Source: Corylus avellana
Lineage: Eukaryota; Streptophyta; Magnoliopsida; Fagales; Betulaceae
Assembly: GCF_901000735.1 (NCBI RefSeq)
Contig: NC_081541.1
Coordinates: forward strand, 41,137,021-41,201,020
DNA: 64,000 nt
Reading direction: 5' to 3'
Shown here: in pieces, positions 17,219 to 28,993 of the stretch
Layout: every line of letters starts with the position of its first letter
Position numbering within the stretch: the stretch's first letter is position 1
Position numbers and translations under genes: made by a program
The notes under the pieces: model-generated
Databases searched by the model: none
What the model was told of the DNA's origin: nothing
The model's input: the letters and a program-made list of their open reading frames with translations, nothing else

Positions 17219-17905
17219 TAAAGAGTGACTGGCCACCCTTCGAACCACCCCAGTTGGGGCTGGGGGTGGCCCAGATATTAAAAAAATAAAATAAAATAAA
17301 TTTTGTTTGGACCCTCTAGGTGGCCAAACCACCACCAAGGGCCAAACGATTTTTTTTTTAGTTTGGGTTTAGGGGGTGGCCGTACCACCCCATGGCCCTA
17401 TGGGGTGGTCTGGCTACCCCTGGCTGGCCATTGGGGTGGCTCTCAAGCCACCCCCATCTAAAATGGGGTAGTCCGACCACCGCCCTATGTCTAAGATGGG
17501 GTGACTATTCACCCCTTATTATTTTATTATTTATTTTTTTTAATCTGAAAGGTCTGGGGTGGCCAAAGCCACCTCATGGCCATTGTGAGTGGTCCAACCA
17601 CCTCCAAGGCCCAAATGATTTTTTTGTTTTTTTTGTGTTTATGTGCTAGGGGGTGGCTGACCACCCCTCAAGGGACCCTGGAGAGCCACCCCTTATCTAA
17701 ATGGTGGCCCCGGCCACCCCCAATGGTCAAGATGGCCAACCACCAATTATTATTTTATTATTTTATTATTTATTTATTTTTAATCTGATTTTTTTTTTTT
17801 TTAGTGGGATATGTGTCCTATTTGTGGCTCTAGGATTTCTTTTTAGAAATCCTAGCCATGAACTGGATATTCTCCAATTCATTATGGACTGGAGATGATC
17901 ATATT
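17010..17905. mobile_element. Inverted-repeat element with GGTGGCC interior
   Basis: Left end (GATCCTCTCCAGTCTATTTT..ACTGGAGAATATC from 17016) and right end, read in reverse (GATCATCTCCAGTCCATAAT..TTGGAGAATATCC), are inverted repeats of about 55 bp. The left arm's AGACTGGAGAATATCTAG block is duplicated in tandem (about 17025 and 17078). The interior holds a TA microsatellite (17190-17214) and a GC-rich field of GGTGGCC/GGCCACC motifs (17220-17745). It shares the ATCTCTTTAAAGAGATC motif with the element at 54509-55050. Open frames inside are artefacts of the motif. Confidence 0.7.
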
Positions 17906-18585
17906 TTATAAGTTACAAAGTAATATTATTTAATAGACTGTTATATGATTGTCATACAACATAGTGATGTATCAGTTAAAAATCAACCTTTCAATTAACA
18001 CTTGTTAACAAAATATAATATAAAGAGCTGATTTTCACTGTCACATCATTTCAGTAATATAAAAATCATATAACAATCTATTAAATAACTTATTGACAAA
18101 GATATATATCAATTAGTGACCTCTACTTTATTATGCGTAGTTCCAGCCAATTGAGCTGCATCTTGGGAACAACTTCACATTTTTTTCCCCCATATTTATA
18201 GTTGATTTTTCAAGATTAATGATAAAAATGAAGTCACAAAAGATTTGTAAAAATTAAATTGTTGTTAAGTGATATACTAATATTATAAATTGATAAGTCA
18301 AGTACAAGAACATGATATGAATTATAATGAAATCTATAATCCCAATTCCCAAATAATGAATCACTAATTATAAATTTAAAGAGACCATGAGAAATAAAAA
18401 ATATTGGGTCAATCAAGGGCTGATGTGTCACTATTTTTTTTTTTTTAAAAAAAATAAGAGTTAATTGATAATATCACATATGGTAAAATAAAAGCGAGAT
18501 GCATTAACATTTTTCTTTTTGAGTTTTAAACAATTATCTGGCTTCTATGCGGTAGTTTTTAGCCAAAACAGCATCGTTTTAGCTT
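17906..18585. other. Intergenic, with a truncated SINE at 18114-18173
   Basis: 18114-18173, read on the minus strand (AAGATGCAGCTCAATTGGCTGG..GTAGAGGTCACT), matches the 5' two-thirds of the SINE family at 3525 and 40988 but has lost the poly-A end. Otherwise AT-rich with no gene. Confidence 0.5.
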
Positions 18586-19257
18586 TAGTAGGTTTAAACA
18601 AAACAGCATCGTTTTAGCTGTAGCTCACGCCGTTATCAAAACTAGCGTACGTCACAGCAAAAGTTGCACGCAGCGCGTGAATTTGAATTTGATATATATT
18701 TCCAACCCATCGTCATCGTTCCACTTGCTCTTCCCCTGTTTTCTTCTCAGGTACCCTTCATTTATTTCACCCTGTAATCTTTGAATTGTTGCTTTCTTTG
18801 ATCTTAATCATCGTATTTCGATAATGGGTTTTTCGTTTTTGTGCTTAGATTATTGGACGGTGCTGAAGGAGATCCAAGATTTGTGTAAGAATTCCTCGTT
18901 GGCTTCGCCGGTTTTTTTTCAGCTATATGCAGGGCCGGGCTGATAGTTTTAGTGGAAACTTCGTACCCTTAAAATATTTTCTTATTTTGACCATGTCAAC
19001 ACTAGCGTAGAACTTCCTTGTGGATTCTTGAAGAATTTTCCAATTGGTATTTACGGTTAGTTTTGTGCCAGAATTCTCTGGAATTAAGGTTTTTCTTTTT
19101 TTTGAATTGTGCTTTGTTGTTGTGCTTGTGTGAAATTCAGATCGAATTGCAATGGAAAACTGTAAAGGAGTGGTGGCAGTCTCGGCAATCTGCAACTTTG
19201 CTGTGACGGTAGTTTTGATAACGGCGTGAGCTAAAGCTAAAACGATGCTGTTTCAGA
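18586..19257. mobile_element. Inverted-repeat element with transcript-like interior
   Basis: Left arm AAACAGCATCGTTTTAGC..CTCACGCCGTTATCAAAAC (about 18597-18641) is inverted at 19209-19254. The left motif AACAGCATCGTTTTAGCT occurs twice (about 18566 and 18600). The interior is gene-like: CT-rich leader, possible splice junctions (TTCTCAGGTACCC near 18748) and short open frames such as MENCKGVVAVSAIC (19152). It may have captured a host gene fragment or act as an upstream promoter region for the next gene. I cannot name the source. Confidence 0.45.
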
Positions 19258-19503
19258 TCCGAAAAATACATATTAGAAGATTCTGGATCCCAAGCCCACA
19301 AGCCCAATTATTCAAATCCACCGTAGGATTTTCTGATTTCTCGGAGGCCTCGTTGGAGCTGAAAGACCCGGCTGAAGAGCATAGCGTCTCGGCTCTCACG
19401 CCGACCTAACCGAAGACTCGCTCTTTTGACTCCTTGCCGATTGATACTTGTTTGGCTAATCGCATAAAAAAGCATTCAATCTTTTTTGTTCTGTTCATCG
19501 GAG

Positions 19504-20823
19504 ATGGATGAGGGTATGAAGCGATTCCAGGAGCGCCTAATCGAGCTTGAAACTGAAGCTGAGCATCTTCTATTAGCCCGGCAGCAGGTAGATTTATCGA
19601 TACCCACAAATTTCTACTTTGAGGTTTTTGTTTTGGATGCTAAGAAAGAGCGGGAAAACATAAACAGAAATTGAAATTTGGGTTCTTTAATGCATGTATG
19701 AGGAGTGAATGCTGAAGTAGATCTAATGGTAGGAAAGAAGGAAAAAGAAAGTGAACTACGATAACAAACAGACACCCAAAGATCTTTTGTTATGTGGTAA
19801 TTGAGGAACGAAAAATTTTCTGATTCAAATATTTGGCTTGGTTGACTTATTAATTGAACATTGTCTATATACATTTTGTGAATTCTATATTTGAAAGTAT
19901 GTATACGGTTAAGTTTTAAGTTACAGTATCTCTTTTGTAATGTTAATCACTTAATAATTTTTCATATTGATCAACATAATCCTGAACCCACCATTGGGTT
20001 TTCAGTTTGCTAACCAAATATCAAGACAATCGGAGATGGAGAACTGTCTCATTTAGAACACTGACATTAACTTCTTTTTATCATACCAGGCACATGATAT
20101 AGATTCTACAGTTGCACTTCACAAGGACCAAAACATGTCACAATCAGTGTTGTTGATGTGAGTGATTGGTAGCATTGAGTTGTTAGCTGACACTACGACT
20201 CTGCCTCCTTTAAATTCGGACATACCAAATAATTTCGCTTTATCACTGGTCATGTGGTTGGAGCATCTTAAAAATCTATAAAACAAATGAGTTTTAGTTT
20301 AAATGACATCGGTTTGGTGTGAAATTTAGCATGCAAGGTAAGCATATGGAGACATGTAATATAACAGTAGAGTAGCAAAATATTAATCTGGATTGAAATT
20401 TATTGAGTGGTGTAACACAGGAAAGAGTTAAATTAGGTGTACGCTTGAACTCAACCTATATGTGTGTGTACACGTATAATAGAGAGAAACACACACATCG
20501 CAAGGTTTCTTTGTGAACATTTGGAGGGTTACTGATTTCTGTGATGAAATTGTAGCTGGTTGAAAACGATAGAGTGAGAAATGGGACCAGGGAAGCACTT
20601 ACTGCACTGAGGAAGAGAGCTCGAACAACAAAGACTAGTGTGCCATCTCCGTTTGAATCAATTATGAAGGAAATTGGGGGGCCTGAACATCGGCCCTTGG
20701 TGAAGGATGTATGTGCCACATGTGGCAACCATGACTTCAATGAGCATACATGGATGATGTTCCCGGGGACTGATATGTTTTCTAGGATTCTGTTTCATGC
20801 TGCTCACACCATCTTGGAAACAG
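19504..20823 (+). CDS. PDRG1-like prefoldin-type protein, first two exons
   Basis: Exon 1 is 19504-19587, exon 2 is 20556-20823; the junction gives LARQQ-LVENDR and leaves one base for a third exon. The start ATG opens [20 protein letters not shown], a charged coiled-coil segment. The following [17 protein letters not shown] resembles the N-terminal coiled coil of p53 and DNA damage-regulated protein 1, a prefoldin-beta-like subunit of the R2TP/prefoldin-like complex in animals; the plant role is inferred by family. The rest carries [13 protein letters not shown], a CATCGNHD segment and WMMFPGTD then FHAAHTIL. 117 residues are visible; a C-terminal coiled-coil exon is expected. I could not find it between 20824 and the gap at 24423, so it lies in the gap, far beyond, or is gone. 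A LINE relic sits in the following intron position. Family assignment is moderate, exon reading firm. Confidence 0.75.
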
Positions 20824-21194
20824 GTTTTTCTCTGGTTTTTCTTATTTAATGCAGCTAGGTGGTTAAATTAGTTTTAATATGATAAATATGAGCAACATAA
20901 TCTTTTTTTACCTATCAAATGAAATGATTTAGTAAGGAATACTTGGGAGTGTCTTGATTTGTTGAGGAAATACAAATTTGTCATGCATTGGAAATGGAGC
21001 TTTTGATCATTCCAGTAGTTATGTCCTTTTGTGATGAATGTAATTATCAATGTATGCTTATTTATTCATATATGTAGATGAGTATGCAAATATGTTTTCT
21101 ATACATATACATATGAAAGCTAAGCTACTCTATGTAAGCTAAGCTTCTTTCTATGGTATTCAACTCAAGGTAAACAATAGCCTATTACAACTCT
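20824..21194. other. Presumed intron 2 of the PDRG1-like gene
   Basis: Starts with a clear GT donor (GTTTTTCTC). AT-rich; no third exon recognised. Confidence 0.4.
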
Positions 21195-22661
21195 TCTAGG
21201 TCATATACACAAATTAAATTTTGGATTGAAAAGATTGAACAATAGCCCTAGATCTTCCATTGGGTGCTTCTTTTAAAGCCAAATCTACTTAGGATGACAT
21301 TATTAAGAAGATTGAATGTTGTTTAACTGGTTGGAAGCAGCTGTACTTGTCCAAATGGGGTAGGATTACCCTAATCAAGAGCACTCTGTCTAACTTGCGT
21401 GCCTACCTACTTCATGTCTCTATTTCCCATCCTGGCTAGCGTTGCCAACCAAATTGAGAAGTTACAACGGGATTTCTTGTGGGAAGGTATGGGTGATGAG
21501 GTTAAATTTCATTTGGTAAGCTGGTGCAAGATGTGTTCTTCGATTTTTGAGGGTTTTTGGGGATTTGAAAGTTGCTTGTGTTCAACCGAGCTCTTATGGG
21601 TAAGTGGTTGTGGTGTTACCCTTATGAGAGGGAGGCCTTGTGGAAAGTCGTAGTGGATCATAAATATGGGAGTTAGTGGGGTGGGTGGTGTTCTAATGGA
21701 GTCAACGGTTCTTATGGGATGGGTCTCTAGAAATTCATTAGGAGTGTTTGGAAGGAGTTTTCTAGATTTAGTAGGTTTTGTGGTAGGTGGCAGCTCTAAG
21801 ATTAATTTTTGGAATGATGTTTTCTGTAGTTGTTCAACATTATTTGCTTAAGGGATGCTTCCGTAAAGACCTTCTTCAATTTGTTAATGGCTCTCCTCAG
21901 TGGAATGATAATTTTGTACGTAAGAATGATGCAAAATTGGGAGTTGAAATTCTTTACTTCATTCTTTGATCAATTGTATTGCATATGTTTTAAACAAGAC
22001 AGTGTAGACACGCTTTGTTGGAACCCCTTCAAGAAGGGGTTGTTTGATGTAAGATCATTCTATATTGTCTTAATTCCCAATGACAACTCTTCTTTCCCTT
22101 GGAGGTTTATTTGGGGAAGTAAGGCTCCCTTGAAAGTGATTTTCTTTTCTTGGTCTGCCGCTTTAGGTAAGATTCTCACCTTGAATAACTTGAGGAAGCG
22201 ACACATCATTGTAGTAGATTGATGCTACTTGTGTAAGAAGTGTGGGGAAACCCTTGACCACTTGTTACTTCATTGCGAAACAGCTAGTGCCTTATAGAAC
22301 TCTATCTTTGGCTTGTTCAATTTAGCATGTGACATGCCTTGTCGAGTAAGAGACTTCTTTGCTTGTTGGAGAGGCAGTTTGGTAGTCTTCAAAGCAAAGA
22401 TGTTTGGACGATGATTCTGCATTTGGATAGAAATAAATGATCAAAGCTTCAAAGACAGTGGGAGAACGGTGGCGGAATCAAAGGCCTTTTTCTATAATAC
22501 CCTTTTCCTTTAGATGGCTGCTAATGATTGCCATCATATTTCTAGTTTTCATGACTTTTTTGCTTGTTTTTCTTTTCCTGGGTAGGTGTTGTATACATCA
22601 TATGTACGTGGGTGCGCCCTTTGATTTTAATGAATTTTGATTACTTATAAAAAAGAAAATT
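21195..22661 (+). mobile_element. 3' part of an L1-type LINE, degenerate
   Basis: Frameshifted pieces of an ORF2 C-terminus run in order: the post-palm RT region (KIECCLTGWKQLYLSKWGR, then [40 protein letters not shown]), then the zf-RVT region (GLFDVRSFYIVLIPNDNSSF, PWRFIWGSKAPLKVIFFSWS, later CYLCKKCGETLDHLLLHCET-like). It ends TTTTAATGAATTTTGATTAC then an A-rich tail, typical of a LINE 3' end. 5' truncated as most LINE copies are. It belongs to a different LINE lineage from the one at 45369-52664. Confidence 0.85.
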
Positions 22662-24059
22662 GTTCTCATGTAAATGATCACGTCTTAAATTTGTTTGTAA
22701 AATGCAATGGAAAAAGGGTTGATAATTTGATGTGGTAGACATATTTGTAAATATAGAATAAAACCTATTTTGATGCAGTGATAGACCTCATTGATTGATT
22801 GATTGTTTTAAATTCCTCAACAGCTATGCCTTGGAAGTTGGAAGACCCTTTCAAGAAATATACTTGTCTGATGATCACTATAACTAATTACAAGTAAAGG
22901 AACTCATAGATGATTTATCTATTCAAGTGTTGAACGTCCCTGATAATTTGATTTTATTATTGGCTAGATATGTTGGACTTCATGCCCTCATTTCAATCAT
23001 TGTAATTGTTGTGAAGGCTAAGTGTATGCTTTGCCTTTGTAGCAGTTTTTAATTACTTTAGGATGGTTTGCAATTTGTGCTAGCAAAAGCGTTGTGGGTC
23101 TCCCTACATGCATGCCATATGATCCTGGTATTGATTGATAATAGTTGGATGAAAGAATCATGTTCTTGATCTTTCTTATTTAAAAAGCTGATATCCAAAT
23201 GCAATTTTATGTCATTCTAATATTTAAAATTTATCTAAAAATGCCATTATGTTAAATGTTAAACTCTGGTAGTGGTAGTACTTCATTGTCCCTAGGAGGT
23301 TCAATACCCTCTTCTCTTTGTCCCCGTGCATTTAGATTTATCAAATCCTGGTATTGATTGATAATAGCTGGATGAAAAAATCATGTTCTTGATCTTTCTT
23401 ATTTAAAAAGCTGATATCCAAATACAATTTTATGTCATTCTAATATTTAAAATTTATCTAAGAATGCCATTATGTTAAATGTTAAACTCTAGTAGTGGTA
23501 GTACTTCATTGTCCCTAGGAGGTTCAATACCCTCTTCTTTGTCCCCGTGCATTTAGATTTATCAAATGAATAGGCTATTTGACTTTTCACTTCCTACTCC
23601 TATCATATTTTAGCTGAGAACATGTGGGGTTTGAAATGTTGTTAATGTTGAGTTCATTGTTTGTCCCAAAAGCTTAAGCTGATAGAAATAAGTAAATTTA
23701 ATCATTTAATTAATGCTTTAACACTCTCCCTCATGTGTGGGCTCAAACTTCCTTTTATAGGTGATGTCAACATGTGAAATATATAATTTTAAATGGGAGG
23801 TGAATTATGGAGTTAGGGTTCAAACTCATTACCTCTACTCTAATACTGTTAGAACAATTTTCAAATGAGTGAATCACACGAATTGGAGAAATAACTCTTT
23901 GTTCTTTGTTTTCTTTGTGTTGTGGGATTAGTGGTTAGAGGTTGATGGCAGCTTTTTCTGTCATCGACCTCATTCCTGCAGTTGGGCATCAATTGTTTGT
24001 AGCCATGTAATGTAACTGTATCTGGTGACTGGTTTCCATTACTTTCTGATGTATTTCGT
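22662..24059. other. Repeat-rich stretch, no gene seen
   Basis: Holds the 223-bp tandem duplication listed separately. 23697-23865 resembles 32280-32440 (both with CACTCT..CTC..GTGTG..CAACATGTGAAATAT and a TAGGGTTCAAACTC / TCGGGATTCGACTT block), so it is a dispersed repeat. Confidence 0.45.
23122..23567. repeat. Tandem duplication of a 223-bp unit
   Basis: The block from ATCCTGGTATTGATTGATAA at 23122 recurs at 23345 and is followed almost base for base to GTGCATTTAGATTTATCAAA. Only a handful of substitutions and a small indel (CTCTTCTCTTTG against CTCTTCTTTG) separate the two, so the event is recent. Confidence 0.9.
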
Positions 24060-24383
24060 GTGAGTCCAGTCTTTCACGGAAGTTTTCGGCTGAGTATCAT
24101 GAGGTTCAGCAAGTTCAGTTGTCTTTCCAACTGTGGATTAGTTGTAGCTCGGCCTGTTTTGATTGTTTTTGGTCAAGTTTATGGAGTTTCAGCCTGTTCA
24201 ATTCTTGTTTCGGCTGGTTCAAGTTGTTTTCTGCCATGTTCTGTTGGGTTTCAGCCAATTCAGAATGTTTTCTTTTTGGGCAGTTATGTTTATTTTCAGC
24301 TGGTTCAGTTGGTTTTTAAGCCAATTTCATTTGTTTTTGGCCGATTCAGTTGGTTTTTTGATCAGTTTGTTGGTTTTTCAGTC

Positions 24384-24415
<32 letters not shown>
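24060..24415. repeat. Degenerate TTCAG-rich minisatellite plus (ATT)n
   Basis: Roughly 30-40 bp spaced variants of TTCAGC(C/T)(G/A)GTTCA and GGTTTTT(C/T)AG fill 24080-24385, followed by an ATT microsatellite and a T run that stops at the gap. Several frames stay open because of the repeat; I do not call a gene. Confidence 0.55.
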
Positions 24416-24416
<1 letters not shown>

Positions 24417-24422
24417 TTTTTT

Positions 24423-24522
24423 NNNNNNNNNNNNNNNNNNNNNNNNNNNNNNNNNNNNNNNNNNNNNNNNNNNNNNNNNNNNNNNNNNNNNNNNNNNNNN
24501 NNNNNNNNNNNNNNNNNNNNNN
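24423..24522. other. Assembly gap of 100 N
   Basis: Placeholder of unknown real size, reached through an (ATT)n and T run that probably stopped assembly. Confidence 0.95.
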
Positions 24523-24730
24523 TTTTCTTTATGTTTGTAGGTGTTCTCCGACCAAATCAGCAACTTCGGCCTCTCCACTATGCGTCCGTCCACCTTTCAT
24601 CGTGTTGTGCCGTTCATCGCCTCCCCTGCCGCTGCTGCTGCTTGCTGGTTGTTTATTTGTATTTTTTATTTTGAATAAAAAGTTTATTCTCTCCAGATCT
24701 GCCCTTATGAGTGATGATGAATAATTAGGT
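24523..24730 (+). repeat. Dispersed repeat, copy 1 (copy 2 at 27688-27930)
   Basis: From TTTTCTTTATGTTTGTAGG through CATCGTGTTGTGCCGTTCATC-like, GCTGGTTGTTTATTTGTATT and CAGATCTGC..ATGAGTGATGA, this matches 27688-27883 with about ten percent differences. The preceding TTTTTTT then CTTTATGTTTGTAG looks like an acceptor, so the unit may be an exon-like part of a retroelement transcript. Unclassified. Confidence 0.6.
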
Positions 24731-25477
24731 ATTCCATTAGAAAAATGAATAGTTTTTTTTTTTTTTTGTAAGTACATTCATTCAAACAAATGAGATTACA
24801 AACAAAAACAAGCTAATCTGAAAAACCCAATCCAGACATTGCTTTAGGATGGATAAAACCTCTGGATGGGGAAAGAAAACGGGGGAAGCAGGGGGAAAAG
24901 GGTGGGAGGAGGGAGCGTGACTCCCTTCCCCCTAGCTCGCCGTAGCTAAATGGGAAGTTTTCTCTTCAGGTTCTAGAAGAGAGAGAACATATATAGACCC
25001 TTTTTTTTTTTTCAAGTTAATTGTAAAAAAATTAATAGTTATTATGAAAGAGTCTAGAATGAAATAGGTATTCATATTCTTTAGTTTTGTAACAAGAGAT
25101 ATGCTGTAATTGGAATTAAACAAAAATTACTATATAAAAAAAATTTTTGTTATTTTTTAAAACTCAAATTAAAAATAAAATAAAATTGAAAGTTGATTTA
25201 TGTGGGGGTGGCCCGCCACCCACAGAGGTTCTATTGTGGGCAACCGGCCATCCTTAAGTCCAACGTTTTTATTTTTTATTTTTTATGGTTGAAGGGTTGA
25301 AAGAAAATAAAAATAAAGATGTTTTTTTGAAAAAAAAAAAAATTGTATTTTCCTAAAAGAATATCTATTCATCTCATTTTTTAGAGGAGTACGGATTTCT
25401 TTTTGTATTAGTTATTCCATCCTAGCAGAAGCGAAGCTAGGAATTGATTTTAGCAGGGGTGATATTAAAAAATAAAA

Positions 25478-25524
<47 letters not shown>

Positions 25525-26345
25525 AAAATAAAATACTTTATAACACAAAATATGTCTTCACAATATAAAATATTTATTATTTATAAAGTCTATATAACCC
25601 ATCATTTATTTGATGCTTATCCTTTAAATCTTACTTTCTTTCTTTTTTTTCCACCCAAATTTACTGCCCTCCAAAAACTCAAACCCGCATGAGAAATTGT
25701 AGGAAATAGCATTGGGGAATTTTGTTGGCGTTGCTATGTGCCTGTTTGAAATTTTATTGGAAAGTAAAACTATTATCTATAAGACTATAAAGTTTTACCA
25801 CTTAACAATTGTTTAGCTTCTTGGTAACTATGTGTCTTAAGTCTTGTTTTTTTTTTTTTCAACTGATGTTTGGTAACAAGCATTTATAAGCAAAAATAAC
25901 AACAACAAAAAAGACATTTTCCCATCTACTCTGCAGATTTTACAAATTCTCCAGCTCTATGGTCCTCTCGACTCTTCTTTGATCCTACATGTTGAACACT
26001 TCAAACCAGCAGTCCAAGAAGAACAGGAAACCATGAAGACAAATACTCTATGCAATGCCCCACAAACCAGCAAGACAGGAAGAAGGGCGAGCCAAGAAGA
26101 AGAGGAGGATGGGAAGAAGAAGCCTGAGGAGGAGGAAGAAGAATAGTAGAGGCTACCGCCTAAAAAAATTTAAAATTATCTTGTAAAACTATTTTTTCCA
26201 TAGTTTTCGTAGGGGCACACGGGGCCACCTTGTAGCTCCATCACTAATTCGTAAGAATATGTTTATACCAAATAAAAGAATGAATATTCCTATAGAATAG
26301 TCATTTCATTATCGAGATCTATTCGGCGAACCAAACAAGCCCTTA
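24722..26345. mobile_element. Composite repeat, shorter copy of the family at 7345-9720
   Basis: The order of blocks matches 7345-9720 with large internal deletions: non-LTR-like tail (24770), GGGAGGAGGGAGCGTGAC (24904), GGTGGCC block (25199-25250), AAGCGAAGCTAGGAATTGA (25428) and a (TA)n run (25484-25518). The right end GGCGAACCAAACAAGCCC at about 26323 is an inverted match of the other copy's left end. 25980-26146 contains a Glu/Lys-rich open stretch (…EEEDGKKKPEEEEEE, stop) not present in the other copy, perhaps a captured gene fragment. Confidence 0.55.
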
Positions 26346-27019
26346 GTTTGAACTTTATCAAATTCAAAGAAACAAGGAAGTTGAAGAGGGAGGGAAAGAG
26401 ATATGGCCATTATCGTTAGCTTGCACTTTTAGGAGAATGATGATAAGCAACTCTATTATTACTACCATAAATTTTTTAATACATTTGCAAGTCATAGATT
26501 TTCTTCCGTTTTATAAACTTTTTATCTTGATATACAATTAAAACGATCATTAAGGCGGAGCCCTTAATTATATACTCTACGAAATTTATTAACTCTTATG
26601 GTAATTTGATTAAAATAAACAAAGTCTTTTTGCTAGGATTGAAAGGTTTTGAGATAGTTCTTATGTTAACCTATGGTTTTTGGCAAAATATGTGTGCAAG
26701 TAAGAACATAGCTAGTTATGATATGTTACATTAAGACACCCATACAATTTTTTTTTTCTTTCTAAAATTAACTTGAAAAACATGATAAATACGTATATTA
26801 AGATATTCAGAATTCGATCGTTGCACCATGTATAAAAAAGTCATTCATTTTACGTATAACTCTTAAATTGCATTGCATGTTTGAAAAATTAGCGACGCTG
26901 ATGATCAACTAATGATGGTAGTAGTCGACACTGATAATGGTCAACACTGATGATCAGTTAATAACTATTAGCGTCGGATCTTTAGCATCATTTTCGGCGG
27001 GGACATTTGGGCAATTTTT
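26346..27019. other. Intergenic, no gene seen
   Basis: AT-rich. 26890-26990 has several GACACTGATGATCA / GCGTCG-type short repeats, perhaps the end of a DNA element. Confidence 0.4.
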
Positions 27020-27280
27020 TCTTTTTTTTCTTTGACGTGCGATGCATCAAAAACCAAGGGCTCTTTCTTGCAGAAAGGGAAAGTGGGTTAAAATACAAAG
27101 GAAACCAGATATAAAAGCAATTTGGATAGGGCCACAAGACTTGATATATCTCAAGTCACATCCAACATTATTATCGAACACATCAAAACGTGCACATAGA
27201 ACAAAAGCAACGAAAGTTACACATATCCAATGGGAATATGTAAGGAAAGCCCCCAAACATCTCTTCTAGAGAATTTGGGT
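27020..27280 (+). pseudogene. Unidentified coding-like relic, possibly retroelement
   Basis: A 75-codon open frame (27042-27269) starts MHQKPRALSCRKGKWVKIQRK and contains IKAIWIGPQDL. The basic composition and the IW(V/I) pattern recall linker sequences in plant copia-type polyproteins, but there is no protease, integrase or RT motif nearby. I give it only as a possible relic. Confidence 0.2.
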
Positions 27281-28250
27281 TATTTTCCATGAAAATGTCG
27301 GACCATTTTCCAAGCACGCATGTGAATGCTTTAACAAGTTGGCTGGGCCTAGTTCGACTTTCGCAATAGGAATCATTATGTCTGGTTAGTGTCAAATTCA
27401 TTTTGAATTTTAATGATGTTTTAATAGGATTGGGTCATAATAAGATTCAATCGAACTTAAGAGAACGCTAGCGATTTTCACCTCCAACGCCTTTTTTGTC
27501 ATTAATTAATTTTCAATCTACATGTACTATTTAAGTCAAATGCTAAGAGAAGAAAACTCTAGAAGCCGTCTCTCAACTATTCTCCTCAGAAAATAGTTTT
27601 GAGAGGAGGAGGGAGCAGCCCTTCCCCTTCTACACCGTTCCTACCTTCCCCCTCTCCTTTTTTTTTATTTTTATTTTTTAATTTTTTTTTTCTTTATGTT
27701 TGTAGGGGTTCTTCGACTAGATCAGCAACTTCGACCTCTCTATTATACGTTCGTCCACCTTTTACCGTGTTGTGCCGTTCATCTCCTCTCACGCCGCTGT
27801 TGTTTGCTGGTTGTTTATTTGTATTTTTAATTTTGAATAAGAAGTTTATTTTTTCTAGATCTGCTCTCATGAGTGATGAGGAATACTTAAGTGTGATGGG
27901 TTATTTCTTATGGCCTGAATAATTAGGTATGAGGGATTATCTCTCACGGCCGGTTAAAATAAATTTTGTTAGGAAATTTGGCTATCTATGTCTTAGATCT
28001 AATCTGATCGGAGTAGATCTGCTCTTTAACTGTATTTGTACATGGGTTAGCGAAAAATTGAAGACATAAATAGCACCTGATTGTATGAATTTTTATTTGT
28101 ATTTATAACTTTGTAACCTTATAGCATGTGGCTATGATTTTTGCAGAACTTTATATTTTGTACTGTATGAGCTTTATGCTCGTAATCTTTAATAAAAAAA
28201 TCTTCAAATTTTTATTAAAAAAACATGTAATATTTAAATTACGTTTAAAT
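27281..28250 (+). repeat. Unclassified retroelement-like repeat
   Basis: 27536-28200 contains a short leader-like region (TATTTAAGTCAAATGCTAAG), a CT-rich stretch, the block shared with 24523-24730, and an A-rich 3' end (CTTTATGCTCGTAATCTTTAATAAAAAAATC) like a polyadenylated transcript inserted back into DNA. No recognisable protein. Confidence 0.4.
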
Positions 28251-28680
28251 AAAATAGTCAATCAGACGTAGACGTGAATGTTGGGATAAAGAACAGAAAG
28301 GCATTTTTGACGAAATACCGAATCCACTTTGATTTTATGCTTCGTCACGTCATCTTCAACAGCCATTAGAGAAAGCAATGGTAGACTTAGACATAGACTT
28401 GCATCCAGAAAAGAACAAAAATAAATAAATAAATAAATAAAACAACGTAAAAATAACGCTAAGTTGTGGGGACTCTCTTTACATCATCTTTACTTTTTTA
28501 TTTCTATGTCACTTTTATGATATGAATGTGTAACACAAATATCATTATAATTAAGTATATATTGGATATAATATATATATTTTTCTTAATCAAGACAAAC
28601 AAAAAAAATTATGAAGTTGGCTTTTGGTGATTAAATAATTGAAGATCTTCCGTGGTTCAAATATACAGTTTGGATTACGA
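28251..28680. other. Intergenic, no gene seen
   Basis: AT-rich with an (AAAT)n run near 28421-28440. Nothing further identified. Confidence 0.4.
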
Positions 28681-28802
28681 GACGAATTTTAGCAGTATTT
28701 GCCGTCTATTTGAACAACAAGAGATCTCAAATTACTTATATTCGCCGTCTATTTGAAAAGCAAGAAATCTCAAATTACTTATATTCACTGTCTATTTGAA
28801 CA

Positions 28803-28984
28803 GGAGAAATGCTATGTGCTCTTTTAGAATTGTCCTGGTGTCCTTTCAACTGTGATGTGGCTTTTAAAATCACTAATAGATTAAGAGTCAACAATGATAA
28901 TCTCAAATTCAACAGTAATTTTAAAAGCCACATCACATTTGGGAGAACACCAAAAAAACACTAAAAAAGTACCTAACATTTCCC
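28803..28984. mobile_element. MULE-type MITE, 182 bp, 9-bp target duplication
   Basis: Terminal inverted repeats about 70 bp long, starting GGAGAAATGCTA on the left and GGGAAATGTTAGGTAC read inwards from the right; both arms include GTGATGTGGCTTTTAAAAT. Flanks are ATTTGAACA at 28794-28802 and 28985-28993. It interrupts a tandem array of the unit AATCTCAAATTACTTAT..GTCTATTTGAA (28695-29030). Two relatives lie at 34099-34245 and 34459-34619. Confidence 0.85.
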
Positions 28985-28993
28985 ATTTGAACA

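Noticed and set aside
17153..17898. Open frames in a GC-rich field
   Set aside because: Same repeat-motif effect as at 6483; lies between inverted arms of an element.
24060..24674. 204-codon frame crossing the second gap
   Set aside because: It runs through 100 N and a degenerate TTCAG minisatellite; not a gene.
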